A stretch of 64,000 nucleotides of DNA from CAMDHY01 sp046156265 (GCF_046156265.1 NZ_JAWDIR010000045.1:62001-126000), one strand, 5' to 3'. Counted from the first letter of the stretch, positions 1 to 7,912 are shown. Notes: generated by a model from the sequence alone, not told the origin. Made by a program: numbers and translations.

Positions 1-157
1 CCATCCGCCCCGTCCTGGATGCGCCGGACGATCGATCCACCGGTTGTCCCGCGCCCCCGCGGAAGTGCCGACGCGAAGCGGTTCGGCCAAGTCGCAGAGA
101 TAGCGGCGAAAACGCGGCGCGGTCAACGCCGCGAGCGCCAGATTGCCACACCCGGCG

Positions 158-186
158 CTTGTCGGCGAGACGCGGATGCGTTACGA
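158..186 (+). promoter_or_regulatory. candidate trpL/trpE promoter
   Basis: A -35-like CTTGTC (158-163) and a -10-like TTACGA (181-186) are separated by exactly 17 bp. The expected start of transcription, 7-8 bp after the -10, is the A of the trpL ATG at 194, so the transcript would be leaderless. The Sinorhizobium meliloti trpL transcript is also known to begin at its AUG, which supports the assignment. The -10 is a poor match by itself. Nothing recognisable lies in 1-157. Confidence 0.5.
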
Positions 187-193
187 ACGCGTC

Positions 194-241
194 ATGTCGA
201 CGAACCTGCACAACGGCGCGTGGTGGTGGCCTGCCTTCTGA
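194..241 (+). CDS. trpL: trp operon leader peptide TrpL
   Basis: This 15-codon reading frame reads MSTNLHNGAWWWPAF and then TGA. It carries three consecutive Trp codons (221-229), the hallmark of a ribosome-stalling trp leader peptide. It lies about 170 bp upstream of trpE(G) and is followed by an attenuator hairpin with a T-run. When charged tRNA-Trp is scarce, the ribosome should stall on the Trp codons and let an antiterminator form. There is no Shine-Dalgarno sequence before the ATG, which fits leaderless translation from a transcript starting at the ATG. In rhizobia the equivalent leader also gives rise to a trans-acting small RNA and a functional peptide; whether that holds here is not visible from sequence. 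Confidence 0.9.
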   Translation: MSTNLHNGAWWWPAF

Positions 242-312
242 GGCGGCCCGCGCGCGATGTTTTTCAGGACGCGATGAAGAGGGGCCGCCGGGGTGACCGG
301 GCGGCCTTTTTC
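242..312 (+). promoter_or_regulatory. trp attenuator: antiterminator arm and terminator
   Basis: The terminator is GGCCGCC (283-289) pairing with GGCGGCC (300-306), followed by five T residues (307-311). An earlier GGCGGCC at 242-248, directly after the trpL stop codon, is identical to the 3' arm and so can pair with 283-289 instead. This makes a classical mutually exclusive antiterminator/terminator pair. A ribosome that reaches the trpL stop would cover 242-248 and permit the terminator; one stalled at the Trp codons would leave it free. Control of trpE(G) by transcription attenuation is inferred from this arrangement. Confidence 0.85.
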
Positions 313-410
313 GTGTCGACACCGTTCTCCCCCTCAGCCCAAGTCTGGTAGACGGTCGCTCGCGAAGGGCGCCGCCCGGCACGAGCGTGCCGGCACGAAA
401 GGGTCGATCG

Positions 411-2600
411 ATGTCCCACACCGGGGAAGTCACCTACGTCACCGACGGCGGCGTCGCGGTGACGCGCAGCCACCGCGAGGTTCCCTACGCCGGCGCCATC
501 GCGCCCTGGGTCGACCGGCTCGATGCCGAGCGCGGCGCCGTGTTCTCCTCGAGCTACGAGTTCCCCGGCCGCTACACCCGCTGGGACTTCGCGCTGGTCA
601 ACCCGCCGGTGGCGGTGGAGACGCGCGGCCGGCAGGTGACGGTGACGGCGCTGAACGATCGCGGCCGGGTGCTCGTGCCCGCGATCGAGACGGTGCTGCG
701 CGCCTCGCCGGACGTCGCCGCGGTCTCCGGCGACGCCGGCCTGCTGTCGGTGACGGTGAAGGAGCCGGCCGGGCCGTTCACGGAGGAGGAGCGGTCGCGC
801 CAGCCGTCGGTGTTCTCGGTGGTGCGGGCGATCGTGGCGTTGTTCCGCTCCGACGAGGACCCGCACCTCGGGCTCGCCGGCGCCTTCGGCTACGACCTCG
901 CCTACCAGTTCGAGCCGATGCCCTTGAAGCTCGAGCGGCCCGACGACCAGCGCGACCTCGTGCTGTTCGTGATGGACGAGTTCCTCGTCGTCGACCACTA
1001 CGGCCGCAAGGCCTCGGTTCATTCCTACGACTTTGCCATCGGCGGCGCCTCGACGAAGGGACTGCCGCGCGACGGCGAGAAGGTCCCGTTCGAGGCGGCC
1101 GACCGGGTCGTCGGGCGCGGCGACCATGCGCCGGGCGAGTATGCCAAGACGGTCGAGAAGGCGATCGACTACTTCCGCCGCGGCGACCTCTTCGAGGTGG
1201 TGCCGGGGCAGGTGTTCACCGAGCGCTGCCCGGCGCCGCCCTCGGCGGTGAGCCGGCGGCTGTCGGCGATCAACCCGGCGCCCTACGGCTTCTTCATGAA
1301 CCTCGGGCGCGGCGAGTGGCTGGTCGGCGCCTCGCCGGAGATGTTCGTGCGCGTCACCGGCGGCAAGCGCGTCGAGACCTGCCCGATCTCCGGCACCATC
1401 GCCCGCGGCCGCGACGCCATCGAGGACGAGGCGCAGATCCGCAAGCTCTTGAACTCCAAGAAGGACGAGGCGGAGCTGACGATGTGCTCCGACGTCGACC
1501 GCAACGACAAGGCGCGCGTCTGCGTGCCCGGCTCGGTGCGCGTGCTCGGCCGCCGGCAGATCGAGATGTACTCGCGCCTCATCCACACCGTCGACCACAT
1601 CGAGGGGATGCTGCGCGAGGGCATGGACGCGCTCGACGCCTTCCTGTCGCACGCCTGGGCGGTGACGGTGACGGGCGCGCCGAAGCGCTGGGCGATGCGC
1701 TTCATCGAGGAGAACGAGCGCACACCACGGGCCTGGTACGGCGGCGCCATCGGCATGGTGCTGTTCAACGGCGACCTCAACACCGGCCTGACGCTGCGCA
1801 CGGTCCGCATCAAGGACGGTGTCGCCGAGGTGCGGGCCGGGGCGACCGTCTTGTTCGATTCCGATCCGATGGAGGAGGAGCGCGAGACGGAGCTGAAGGC
1901 CTCGGCCATGCGCGCCGCGATCCGCGAGGCGGCCAACCCGCCGGTGGCAGCGATGGCGGCTGCGGCAGCGCACGCCGGCGAGCCGGTGCGGGTGCTCCTC
2001 GTCGATCACGAGGATTCGTTCGTGCACATGCTCGCCGACTATCTCCGCCAGACCGGCGCGGTGGTGACGACGCTGCGCACGCCGCTCGCCGAGGCGGCCT
2101 TCGACACGGTGCGGCCCGATCTCGTGGTGCTGTCCCCCGGCCCCGGCCGGCCGACCGACTTCGACTGCGCCACGACGATCGCCCGGGCGCGGGCGCGCGG
2201 CATCCCGATCTTCGGCGTCTGCCTCGGGCTGCAGGCGATCGTCGAGGCGTTCGGCGGACGGCTCGGCCAGCTCGAGCTGCCGATGCACGGCAAGCCGTCC
2301 GAGGTGACGGTAAAGGAGCCGGGGCGGCTGTTCGCCGGCATGCCCGACCACTTCGCCGTCGGCCGCTACCACTCGCTCTACGCCGATCTCGCGGTGCTGC
2401 CAAAGGAGCTCGTCGTCACCGCCGAGACCGCCGATGGCGTGGCGATGGCGATCGAGCACGTCAGCGAACCGATCGCGGCGGTGCAGTTCCACCCCGAATC
2501 GATCATGACGCTGTCGGGCGAGACGGGCATGGCGATCGTGCGCAACGCCATCGGCCGCCTGGTTGCCGACAAGACCGCGCGGCGCGCCGTACCGGGCTGA
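411..2600 (+). CDS. trpE(G): anthranilate synthase, fused TrpE-TrpG
   Basis: This 729-residue protein fuses the chorismate-binding TrpE component (about residues 1-510) to a class I glutamine amidotransferase (about 525-729). It converts chorismate and glutamine to anthranilate, the first committed step to tryptophan. The amidotransferase has the nucleophile Cys604 in GVCLGLQA and the catalytic His694/Glu696 in QFHPES. The TrpE half has the conserved region around PISGTIARG and DVDRNDKARVC. The fusion in one polypeptide is typical of rhizobia. The ATG at 411 is chosen because GAAAGGG (397-403) lies 7 bp upstream; a GTG at 387 in the same frame has no such site. Expression is probably controlled by the upstream leader and attenuator. 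No other trp gene is adjacent. Confidence 0.97.
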   Translation: MSHTGEVTYVTDGGVAVTRSHREVPYAGAIAPWVDRLDAERGAVFSSSYEFPGRYTRWDFALVNPPVAVETRGRQVTVTALNDRGRVLVPAIETVLRASPDVAAVSGDAGLLSVTVKEPAGPFTEEERSRQPSVFSVVRAIVALFRSDEDPHLGLAGAFGYDLAYQFEPMPLKLERPDDQRDLVLFVMDEFLVVDHYGRKASVHSYDFAIGGASTKGLPRDGEKVPFEAADRVVGRGDHAPGEYAKTVEKAIDYFRRGDLFEVVPGQVFTERCPAPPSAVSRRLSAINPAPYGFFMNLGRGEWLVGASPEMFVRVTGGKRVETCPISGTIARGRDAIEDEAQIRKLLNSKKDEAELTMCSDVDRNDKARVCVPGSVRVLGRRQIEMYSRLIHTVDHIEGMLREGMDALDAFLSHAWAVTVTGAPKRWAMRFIEENERTPRAWYGGAIGMVLFNGDLNTGLTLRTVRIKDGVAEVRAGATVLFDSDPMEEERETELKASAMRAAIREAANPPVAAMAAAAAHAGEPVRVLLVDHEDSFVHMLADYLRQTGAVVTTLRTPLAEAAFDTVRPDLVVLSPGPGRPTDFDCATTIARARARGIPIFGVCLGLQAIVEAFGGRLGQLELPMHGKPSEVTVKEPGRLFAGMPDHFAVGRYHSLYADLAVLPKELVVTAETADGVAMAIEHVSEPIAAVQFHPESIMTLSGETGMAIVRNAIGRLVADKTARRAVPG

Positions 2601-2763
2601 AAAGTCTAAACAAACCGTGAAGACGACAGCTCGGCGGAGCGCCACCGTTTCGCCGTGCTGATCGTTCACGTCAGGTTCAGCAGGCGAACGTCAAAGTTCG
2701 TCCCAACAAGGCGGAGGTGGGCGCAGAAGGCTGCGCGGGCACTCCGGCCGGGAGAACCTAGAA

Positions 2764-4128
2764 ATGACGTCGAACGGTATGAGTGGACGCTGGTCCGACC
2801 GGGTGGGCAAGAGCCTCATCGGTAAGGGCATCCTGGCTCTGACCTGCGCCGCGGTGGCGGTGACGGCCCTGCCCGCCTTGAACGCCGGCGGTGGCATCTC
2901 GCTGGTTCCGGAGGCGAGCGCCCAGGAAGCCAGGGACATCGATTCCTTCTATGAGGACCTCGCTCCCCATGGCGACTGGGTCGAGCACCCCGACAACGGC
3001 TACGTCTTCATTCCGGCCGGAGTCTCCCCCGACTGGCGTCCCTATACCGTCGGGCAATGGATCTGGACCGAGGACTATGGCTGGTACTGGGAATCCGAGG
3101 AGCCGTTCGGCTGGGCGACCTTCCACTACGGCCGCTGGGGCTATGACGACGACTATGGCTGGTACTGGGTGCCGGGCGACGAATGGGCGCCGGCCTGGGT
3201 AAACTGGCGCGACAGCGAGGACGACAGCGTCACCGGCTGGGCGCCGATCGCGCCGCCGCGGCAGGGCTATGCGGTCGGCTATGTCGGCAACCCGGAGCCG
3301 GCGATCGAGCAGTCGTGGGTATTCGTGCCGACGGCGCGGATGGTCTCGCCGCGCGTCTATCAGTACGCCTATCCGGTCCGCGAGACGGTGGTCTACGTCA
3401 ACCGCACGCCGCGCCGCTGGTACCTGCCGCGCGACCGCTTCTACGTGAACCGGCCGTTCGCCCGCGAGCGGGTGGTGAAGTATGTCGGCGTCGGCAACGT
3501 GCCCGTCCGCAAGGTGACGATCGTCACCCGCCGGCCGGCCTGGGGCGTGCGCAACAACGATGCGATCTTCGTCTACCGGCCGCGCTACGACAGTCGCGTC
3601 GTCGTTCGCAACCCGCCGCGGGTGGTGAAGAAGGTCGAGGTCGTCAAGAAGGTCAAGGTCGAGAAGACGGTCATCAAGAAGGACGTCAACGTCAAGAAGG
3701 AGACGGACGTCAAGAAGGTGAACGTCCGCGAGGAGACCAAGAAGCAGGAGAACCGGGACGTCCGCAAGGAGGAGGCCCGGAAGGAAGAACAGAACAAGCA
3801 GCGCCGCGAGGAGCAGGCGAAGCAGGAGCGCTTGGAGCAGAAGGCGCGCCAGGAGCAGAAGCAGCGCCAGGAGACCAAGCAGGAGCAGAAGCAGCGGCAG
3901 GACGCCAAGCAGGAGCAGAAGGCCCGGCAGGAGCAGAAAGCCGAAAAGCAGCAGAAGCAGGAGCAGAAGGCGCAGCGCCAGGAGCAGAACCAGAAGCAGC
4001 AGCGTCAGGAAGCCAAGGCCGAGAAGCAGCAGCGCCAGGAGCAGAAGGCTCAGAAGCAGGAAAAGCAGCAGCAGAAGGCCGAGAAGCAGAAGGCGAAGTG
4101 CGAGAATAATCCGAACAAGTGCAACTAG
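2764..4128 (+). CDS. exported W/Y-rich DUF6600-like protein with Lys/Gln/Glu coiled-coil tail
   Basis: The 454-residue product starts with a hydrophobic signal segment (about residues 16-45) ending at an ASA cleavage site near residue 53. Next comes a Trp/Tyr/Gly-rich region (about 60-180) with repeated units such as GDWVEHPDNGYVFIP and DDYGWYWVPGDEW, which resembles the DUF6600 family of periplasmic or outer-membrane proteins. From about residue 280 the chain becomes valine/lysine-rich and then an uninterrupted run of Lys, Gln, Glu, Arg and Ala (about 320-450), predicted to be a long charged coiled coil, ending in a short Cys-containing tail (KCENNPNKCN). GGGAG at 2750-2754 precedes the ATG. 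No catalytic motif is visible; a structural or envelope role is a guess. It is followed by a strong terminator and so is probably monocistronic. Confidence 0.8.
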   Translation: MTSNGMSGRWSDRVGKSLIGKGILALTCAAVAVTALPALNAGGGISLVPEASAQEARDIDSFYEDLAPHGDWVEHPDNGYVFIPAGVSPDWRPYTVGQWIWTEDYGWYWESEEPFGWATFHYGRWGYDDDYGWYWVPGDEWAPAWVNWRDSEDDSVTGWAPIAPPRQGYAVGYVGNPEPAIEQSWVFVPTARMVSPRVYQYAYPVRETVVYVNRTPRRWYLPRDRFYVNRPFARERVVKYVGVGNVPVRKVTIVTRRPAWGVRNNDAIFVYRPRYDSRVVVRNPPRVVKKVEVVKKVKVEKTVIKKDVNVKKETDVKKVNVREETKKQENRDVRKEEARKEEQNKQRREEQAKQERLEQKARQEQKQRQETKQEQKQRQDAKQEQKARQEQKAEKQQKQEQKAQRQEQNQKQQRQEAKAEKQQRQEQKAQKQEKQQQKAEKQKAKCENNPNKCN

Positions 4129-4174
4129 GTTCGGACGAGGCTCGCTGCGCACTGAGGCATTGACGGATGAATGT

Positions 4175-4204
4175 GCGGCCGGCGATCATCGCCGGCCGCT
4201 TTTG
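4175..4204 (+). terminator. Rho-independent terminator after the DUF6600-like gene
   Basis: A perfect 11-bp stem (GCGGCCGGCGA with TCGCCGGCCGC, 4175-4199) with a 3-nt loop is followed by TTTTGTTTTC. This is one of the clearest terminators in the window. Confidence 0.92.
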
Positions 4205-4252
4205 TTTTCGGGGGGAAGAGTCGACGCTTGGGACGCTCACCCCTTCGTCGTC

Positions 4253-4275
4253 ATTCCAGGCCTTGTGCCGGGAAT
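4253..4275. repeat. small imperfect palindrome, possible dispersed repeat copy
   Basis: ATTCC-A-GGC faces GCC-G-GGAAT around a short centre, just after CGTCGTC. The unit resembles the short palindromic intergenic repeats (TCATTCC...GGAAT type) dispersed in many rhizobial genomes. Only one copy was noticed in this window, so assignment to a repeat family rests on resemblance alone. Confidence 0.35.
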
Positions 4276-4399
4276 CATCCCCTCGAGAAACGACGTCGCG
4301 GGAAGCGCGACAGCCCGCAGATCCGGCGCCCTGCTTCTGCTCCTGGGAACGTCCCGGTGGTTCGCCCGTTGAGGGGCGACACTCTGGAGGACGGCAGCC

Positions 4400-4891
4400 A
4401 TGACCACCGACGCGGATCTCGAACGCAAATTCTGGAAGGCGCTTGCCTCCGACATGACGATGATGGTCGGCATCGACGGCGTCGAGGACGGGCACGCCCG
4501 GCCGATGACGGCTCAGCTCGACGGCGACGAGGACGGCGGCCCGATCTGGTTCTTCACCTCGAAGGACAACGGGCTCGTGCAGGCGCTGCCCTCGGGAAAT
4601 CGCGCCATCGCGACGTTCACCTCCAAGGGCCACGACCTCTTCGCCAGCGTGCACGGCAAGCTCGCGATCGAGCAGGACCGGGCGATGGTCGACCGGCTCT
4701 GGAACAGCAACGTCGCCGCGTGGTTCGAGGGCGGCAAGGATGACCCGAAGCTCGTCCTGCTGCGGCTCGATGCCGAGACCGCCGAAATCTGGGCCGATGC
4801 GTCGAGCCTGGTCGCCGGCATCAAGGCCCTGTTCGGCGCCGATCCCAAGGAAGACTACAAGGACAAGGTCGCCAAGGTCGCCCTGCGCTGA
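4400..4891 (+). CDS. pyridoxamine 5'-phosphate oxidase-like general stress protein
   Basis: The 163-residue protein has the split-barrel pattern of the PNPOx-like general stress family (YdaG/GSP26 type). It opens with a short helix (LERKFWKAL), then a strand containing MTAQLD, the aromatic GGPIWFFTSKDNG segment and the IATFTSKGHDLFASVHG strand. Members bind FMN or FAD loosely; the substrate is usually unknown, and many are induced by stress. TGGAGG at 4385-4390 sets the ATG with 9-bp spacing. The gene stands alone between two terminator-like hairpins, which indicates its own transcription unit. No lipid anchor or signal peptide is seen, so it should be cytoplasmic. Confidence 0.88.
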   Translation: MTTDADLERKFWKALASDMTMMVGIDGVEDGHARPMTAQLDGDEDGGPIWFFTSKDNGLVQALPSGNRAIATFTSKGHDLFASVHGKLAIEQDRAMVDRLWNSNVAAWFEGGKDDPKLVLLRLDAETAEIWADASSLVAGIKALFGADPKEDYKDKVAKVALR

Positions 4892-4910
4892 CGCGGCGAT
4901 CGCCACCATG

Positions 4911-4938
4911 ACGCCGCGGACCGCGTCCGCGGCGTTTG
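4911..4938 (+). terminator. terminator after the PNPOx-like gene
   Basis: A perfect 10-bp inverted repeat (ACGCCGCGGA / TCCGCGGCGT, loop CCGCG) at 4911-4935 is followed by a short TTTG. It lies between the convergent PNPOx-like gene and pheA. The T-run suits the plus strand only. Confidence 0.65.
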
Positions 4939-4990
4939 CGTGTCCGCCGCCAACGCCGACTGCCTTGGCACTGGGCGGTTGTAGCGCCGC

Positions 4991-5884
4991 CTACTCGGCG
5001 GCGGGGGTCGGCCGCAAGGCGCGGTTCGACTCCGGCTCGCGGATCTTCTCGCGGAAGGGTGCGGCCGGGTAGGTGCCGAGGATCTTCAACTCGGCCGAAA
5101 AGAACGCGAGTTCCTCGAGTGCCAGCGCGAGCGACGGGTCGTCCGGATGGCCCTCGACGTCGGCATAGAACTGCGAGGCGAAGAACTGCCCGGCGAGCTG
5201 GTAGGACTCGAGCTTCGTCATGTTAACGCCGTTGGTGGCGAAGCCGCCGAGCGCCTTGTAGAGGGCAGCCGGCACGTTGCGCACCCGGAAGACGAACGTC
5301 GTCACCTTCAGGCCGCCGTCACGGGTGGTCACCGCCGGTGTGCGCGACAGGATGACGAAGCGCGTCGTGTTGTGCGCCTCGTCCTCGATATCCTCTGCGA
5401 GCACGTCGAGACCGTAGATCTCGGCGGCGAGGCGCGACGCGATGGCGGCCTGCGTTGGGTCGCCGATCTCGGCGATCTGGCGGGCGGAGCCGGCCGTGTC
5501 GGCTCCGACGACGGGGATGATGCCGAGCTTGCGGATGGTGCGGCGGCACTGGCCGAGGGCCTGTACGTGGCTCTGCACCGTCTTCAGCGAGGCGAGCGTC
5601 GCGCCGCGCACGGCCATCAGCTGGTGGCGGATCGGCAGGAAGTGCTCGCCGATGATGTGGACGTCCGCGTCGGGCAAAAGATGGTGGATGTCGGCGACGC
5701 GGCCGGCGACCGAGTTCTCGATCGGGATCATCGCGAGGTCGACGGTCCGCTGTTCCAGCGCCGCGAAGCAGTCCTCGAAGGTCGCGCACGGCACCGGCTC
5801 GCCGTCGGGATAGATCTCCAGACTGGCGATGTGGGAGTTGGCGCCGGGTTCGCCCTGATAGGCGATGCGCGTGCGCTCGGTCAT
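4991..5884 (-). CDS. pheA: prephenate dehydratase
   Basis: This 297-residue monofunctional enzyme decarboxylates and dehydrates prephenate to phenylpyruvate for phenylalanine synthesis. The catalytic domain (about residues 1-185) begins with the typical RIAYQGEPGANSH and holds the conserved NTTRFVIL with the catalytic Thr-Arg-Phe. A C-terminal ACT domain (about 200-275) contains LESYQLAGQFF (ESxP-like regulatory region) and should bind phenylalanine for feedback inhibition. There is no chorismate mutase domain, unlike the enterobacterial P-protein. It lies 42 bp downstream of kdsB on the same strand, so the two are probably cotranscribed. Confidence 0.95.
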   Translation of the reverse strand: MTERTRIAYQGEPGANSHIASLEIYPDGEPVPCATFEDCFAALEQRTVDLAMIPIENSVAGRVADIHHLLPDADVHIIGEHFLPIRHQLMAVRGATLASLKTVQSHVQALGQCRRTIRKLGIIPVVGADTAGSARQIAEIGDPTQAAIASRLAAEIYGLDVLAEDIEDEAHNTTRFVILSRTPAVTTRDGGLKVTTFVFRVRNVPAALYKALGGFATNGVNMTKLESYQLAGQFFASQFYADVEGHPDDPSLALALEELAFFSAELKILGTYPAAPFREKIREPESNRALRPTPAAE

Positions 5885-5926
5885 GGGATGCGTCCTCGTC
5901 AGGTCTCGAAAGGTATGGGGCCGGCC

Positions 5927-6655
5927 TCACCCGAGCTCGGCGCGGGCGCGGGCGAGGTCTTCGGGCGTGTCGACGCCGAAAGGCACGCCGTCGACCAGCC
6001 CGATGTCGATGCGCATGCCGGCTTCCAGCGCCCGCAGCTGCTCGAGTTTCTCGCGCTGCTCAAGCGGCGACGGTGGCAGGGCGACGAAGCGGGCGAGCGC
6101 CTCCCGGCGATAGGCATAGAGGCCGATGTGGTGGAACAGCGGCCCCTCCCCCCACGGCGCGGTGGCGCGGGTGAAATAAAGGGCACGCAGCCGGCGGGGG
6201 CCAATCGGCGTGCCGACCGCCTTCACCACCTGCGACAGCGTCCGCTCCTCCTCCCGCACGATCTCCGAGGCGAGCGTCGCGATCGCAACCTCGGGATCGT
6301 CGAGCAGGGCAGCGGCCCCGGTCAGCAGCGCTGGATCGATGGTCGGCAGGTCGCCCTGCAGGTTGACGACGACGTCGTGGCGACGATCGGGGTCGATCGT
6401 CTCGAGCGCCTCGAAAATGCGGTCGGAGCCGGACTCGTGGTCGGGGCGGGTGAGTACCGCGGTGCCGCCGGCCGCTTCCACGGCGGCCGCGATGGCGGCA
6501 TCGTCGCAGGCGACCACCACGGGACCGATGCCGGCGGCGAGGCCGCGCTCGAGCACGTGGACGATCATCGGCTTGCCGGCGATGTCGGCGAGGGGTTTGC
6601 CGGGCAGGCGGGTCGACGACATGCGGGCGGGGACGACGACGATCGGGCGGGCCAT
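5927..6655 (-). CDS. kdsB: 3-deoxy-manno-octulosonate cytidylyltransferase
   Basis: The 242-residue enzyme activates KDO as CMP-KDO for lipopolysaccharide inner-core synthesis. The N-terminus PIVVVPARMSSTRLPGKPL is the nucleotide-binding signature of the family. Further on come VVACDD, the NLQGDLPTI metal/nucleotide segment and the YAYRREAL and GVDTPEDL motifs near the C-terminus. The frame stays open for 50 codons upstream, but the conserved start is the ATG at 6655 (MARPIVVVP). Its presence shows a Gram-negative outer membrane with KDO-containing LPS. A sigma70-like promoter lies at 6817-6845. Confidence 0.95.
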   Translation of the reverse strand: MARPIVVVPARMSSTRLPGKPLADIAGKPMIVHVLERGLAAGIGPVVVACDDAAIAAAVEAAGGTAVLTRPDHESGSDRIFEALETIDPDRRHDVVVNLQGDLPTIDPALLTGAAALLDDPEVAIATLASEIVREEERTLSQVVKAVGTPIGPRRLRALYFTRATAPWGEGPLFHHIGLYAYRREALARFVALPPSPLEQREKLEQLRALEAGMRIDIGLVDGVPFGVDTPEDLARARAELG

Positions 6656-7027
6656 GGAGGTCTCGGGCTGTATCGGAGAGGTGGGTGGAGCGGAGGCCAC
6701 GGTGACCGGGAACCGGGGGCCGCGGTCGCGGACCCGAGGATCGCGGGGGCGCCGAGACATGGCGGTCATGGGCGGCGGCGCCGGCTTGGTGTCGAATTGT
6801 CTCACGCCGCGGCGGACTTATAGGCATGGACACAGCGGAGTTGAAGCGGCTAGTTTCCGCGCCGTCGGGCTATGCGGCCGCCGGTCGGCGCCGCGACCCG
6901 TATGATATGACCGGAACCGCCGGCCACTTCGCCACCGCTCGACGCGGGCGAGGCTGCCGAACGACCCGTGACTGCCGCCGTAGCGGCCGCGCTGCGCGGC
7001 TTTGGGCGCCTCCGAGAGTGGGACGCG
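6656..7027. other. divergent intergenic region kdsB / cytochrome c
   Basis: This 372-bp gap separates two divergent genes. It holds the kdsB promoter candidate (6817-6845). A TATGATATGA stretch at 6901-6910 is a possible -10 for the cytochrome c gene, but no good -35 is placed in front of it. No small gene is supported here; frames running through it are extensions of the flanking genes. Confidence 0.5.
6817..6845 (-). promoter_or_regulatory. candidate kdsB-pheA promoter
   Basis: On the minus strand a -35-like TTCAAC (6840-6845) and a -10 TATAAG (6817-6822) are 17 bp apart. Transcription would start about 155 bp upstream of the kdsB ATG. Confidence 0.6.
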
Positions 7028-7840
7028 ATGGACTCTTTCGAGCTGAACAAGGTTGTCGGTGCCGTGCTCGGCGCCGGCGTCTTCGCGATGGGCCTGGGCT
7101 TCGTCTCGGACCTGCTCTTCACGTCGCACCCGCCGGCGACCCCCGGCTACCTGATCGAGGTAGCCGAGGCGGCCCCGACCGAGGAGGGTGCCGAGGCCCC
7201 GGCCGCGACGCCGCTGCCCGTGCTGCTCGCCCAGGCCGACGTCGCCAAGGGTGAGTCCGCCGCCAAGAAGTGCATCGCCTGCCACAGCTTCGAGAAGGGC
7301 GGACCGAACAAGGTCGGCCCGGACCTGTGGGGTGTCGTCGACCGCGAGATCGCCCATCACCCGGGCTTCGGCTATTCGGCCGGCATGCAGGCCTTCGCGG
7401 AGCAGGAGAAGACCTGGACCTACGCGCACCTCGACGCCTTCCTCGCCAACCCGCGCGCCGTCGTGAACGGCACGGCGATGAGCTTCGCCGGCATCCGCAA
7501 CGACCAGGAGCGCGCCGACCTCGTCGCCTACCTGCGCACGCTCGCCGACAGCCCGGTGCCGCTGCCGCCGGTCGAGGAGGCCACGGCGACGACGGAGACC
7601 GCACCGGCCGCCGAGACCCCGCTTCCGGCAGCGTCCACGGCGACGTCGCCCGACCCCGCTCCGGCCCCGGCCGAGACGCCGGCTCCGGCGGAGTCGCCTG
7701 CTCCGGCAGCGCCTGCCGAGGCTCCCGCACCCGCCGAAGCGCCTGCGCCGACCGAGGCTCCGGCACCGGCCGAGGCACCGGCACCGACGGAAGCCCCGGC
7801 TCCGACCGAGACGCCCGCCCCCGCCGCACCGGCGCAGTGA
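7028..7840 (+). CDS. membrane-anchored c-type cytochrome (CycM/cytochrome c552-like)
   Basis: The 270-residue protein has an N-terminal uncleaved membrane anchor (about residues 8-30), then a class I cytochrome c domain (about 70-180) with one haem site, Cys82-Ile-Ala-Cys-His86, and the axial Met151 in GTAMSFAG. Related membrane cytochromes (CycM) of rhizobia carry electrons from the bc1 complex to the aa3 oxidase. From about residue 185 the chain is a proline/alanine-rich tail built of EAPAPTEAPAPA-like units, longer than in typical family members and probably disordered. The ATG at 7028 is preferred to one at 6968 because GAGAGTGGG precedes it and the anchor then sits at the N-terminus. Divergence from kdsB matches the usual rhizobial order. 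Confidence 0.92.
   Translation: MDSFELNKVVGAVLGAGVFAMGLGFVSDLLFTSHPPATPGYLIEVAEAAPTEEGAEAPAATPLPVLLAQADVAKGESAAKKCIACHSFEKGGPNKVGPDLWGVVDREIAHHPGFGYSAGMQAFAEQEKTWTYAHLDAFLANPRAVVNGTAMSFAGIRNDQERADLVAYLRTLADSPVPLPPVEEATATTETAPAAETPLPAASTATSPDPAPAPAETPAPAESPAPAAPAEAPAPAEAPAPTEAPAPAEAPAPTEAPAPTETPAPAAPAQ
7560..7837 (+). repeat. Ala/Pro/Glu codon repeat in the cytochrome tail
   Basis: The 3' third of the cytochrome gene is low-complexity DNA encoding PAPTEAPAPAEAPAPTE-type repeats. Tandem GCTCCGGC/CCGGCACCG-like units repeat every 12-18 bp, which makes the length prone to change by slippage. Confidence 0.7.
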
Positions 7841-7888
7841 GGGGGGCGGCGTCCGCCGGCCGGCGGGCGCACGGCTGAATGACGAGAC

Positions 7889-7912
7889 AGGGGGCGGTGA
7901 CGCCCCCTTTTT
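7889..7912 (+). terminator. Rho-independent terminator after the cytochrome c gene
   Basis: The 8-bp stem AGGGGGCG / CGCCCCCT with a GTGA loop runs into five T residues (7908-7912). Confidence 0.9.

Noticed and set aside
387..410. GTG at 387 as the trpE(G) start
   Set aside because: The ATG at 411 has a ribosome site at proper distance and gives the usual rhizobial N-terminus.
264..2669. 801-codon open frame antisense to trpE(G)
   Set aside because: It is a GC-rich shadow of trpE(G): composition is Arg/His/Ala-rich without motifs, and it also runs through the trpL attenuator.
3585..4109. Reverse-strand and +2 frames across the coiled-coil tail of the DUF6600-like gene
   Set aside because: They arise from the repetitive CAGGAGCAGAAG-type codons and show only low-complexity products.
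4911..4935. Bidirectional terminator serving pheA as well
   Set aside because: The minus-strand side lacks any T-run, so only the plus-strand use is supported.
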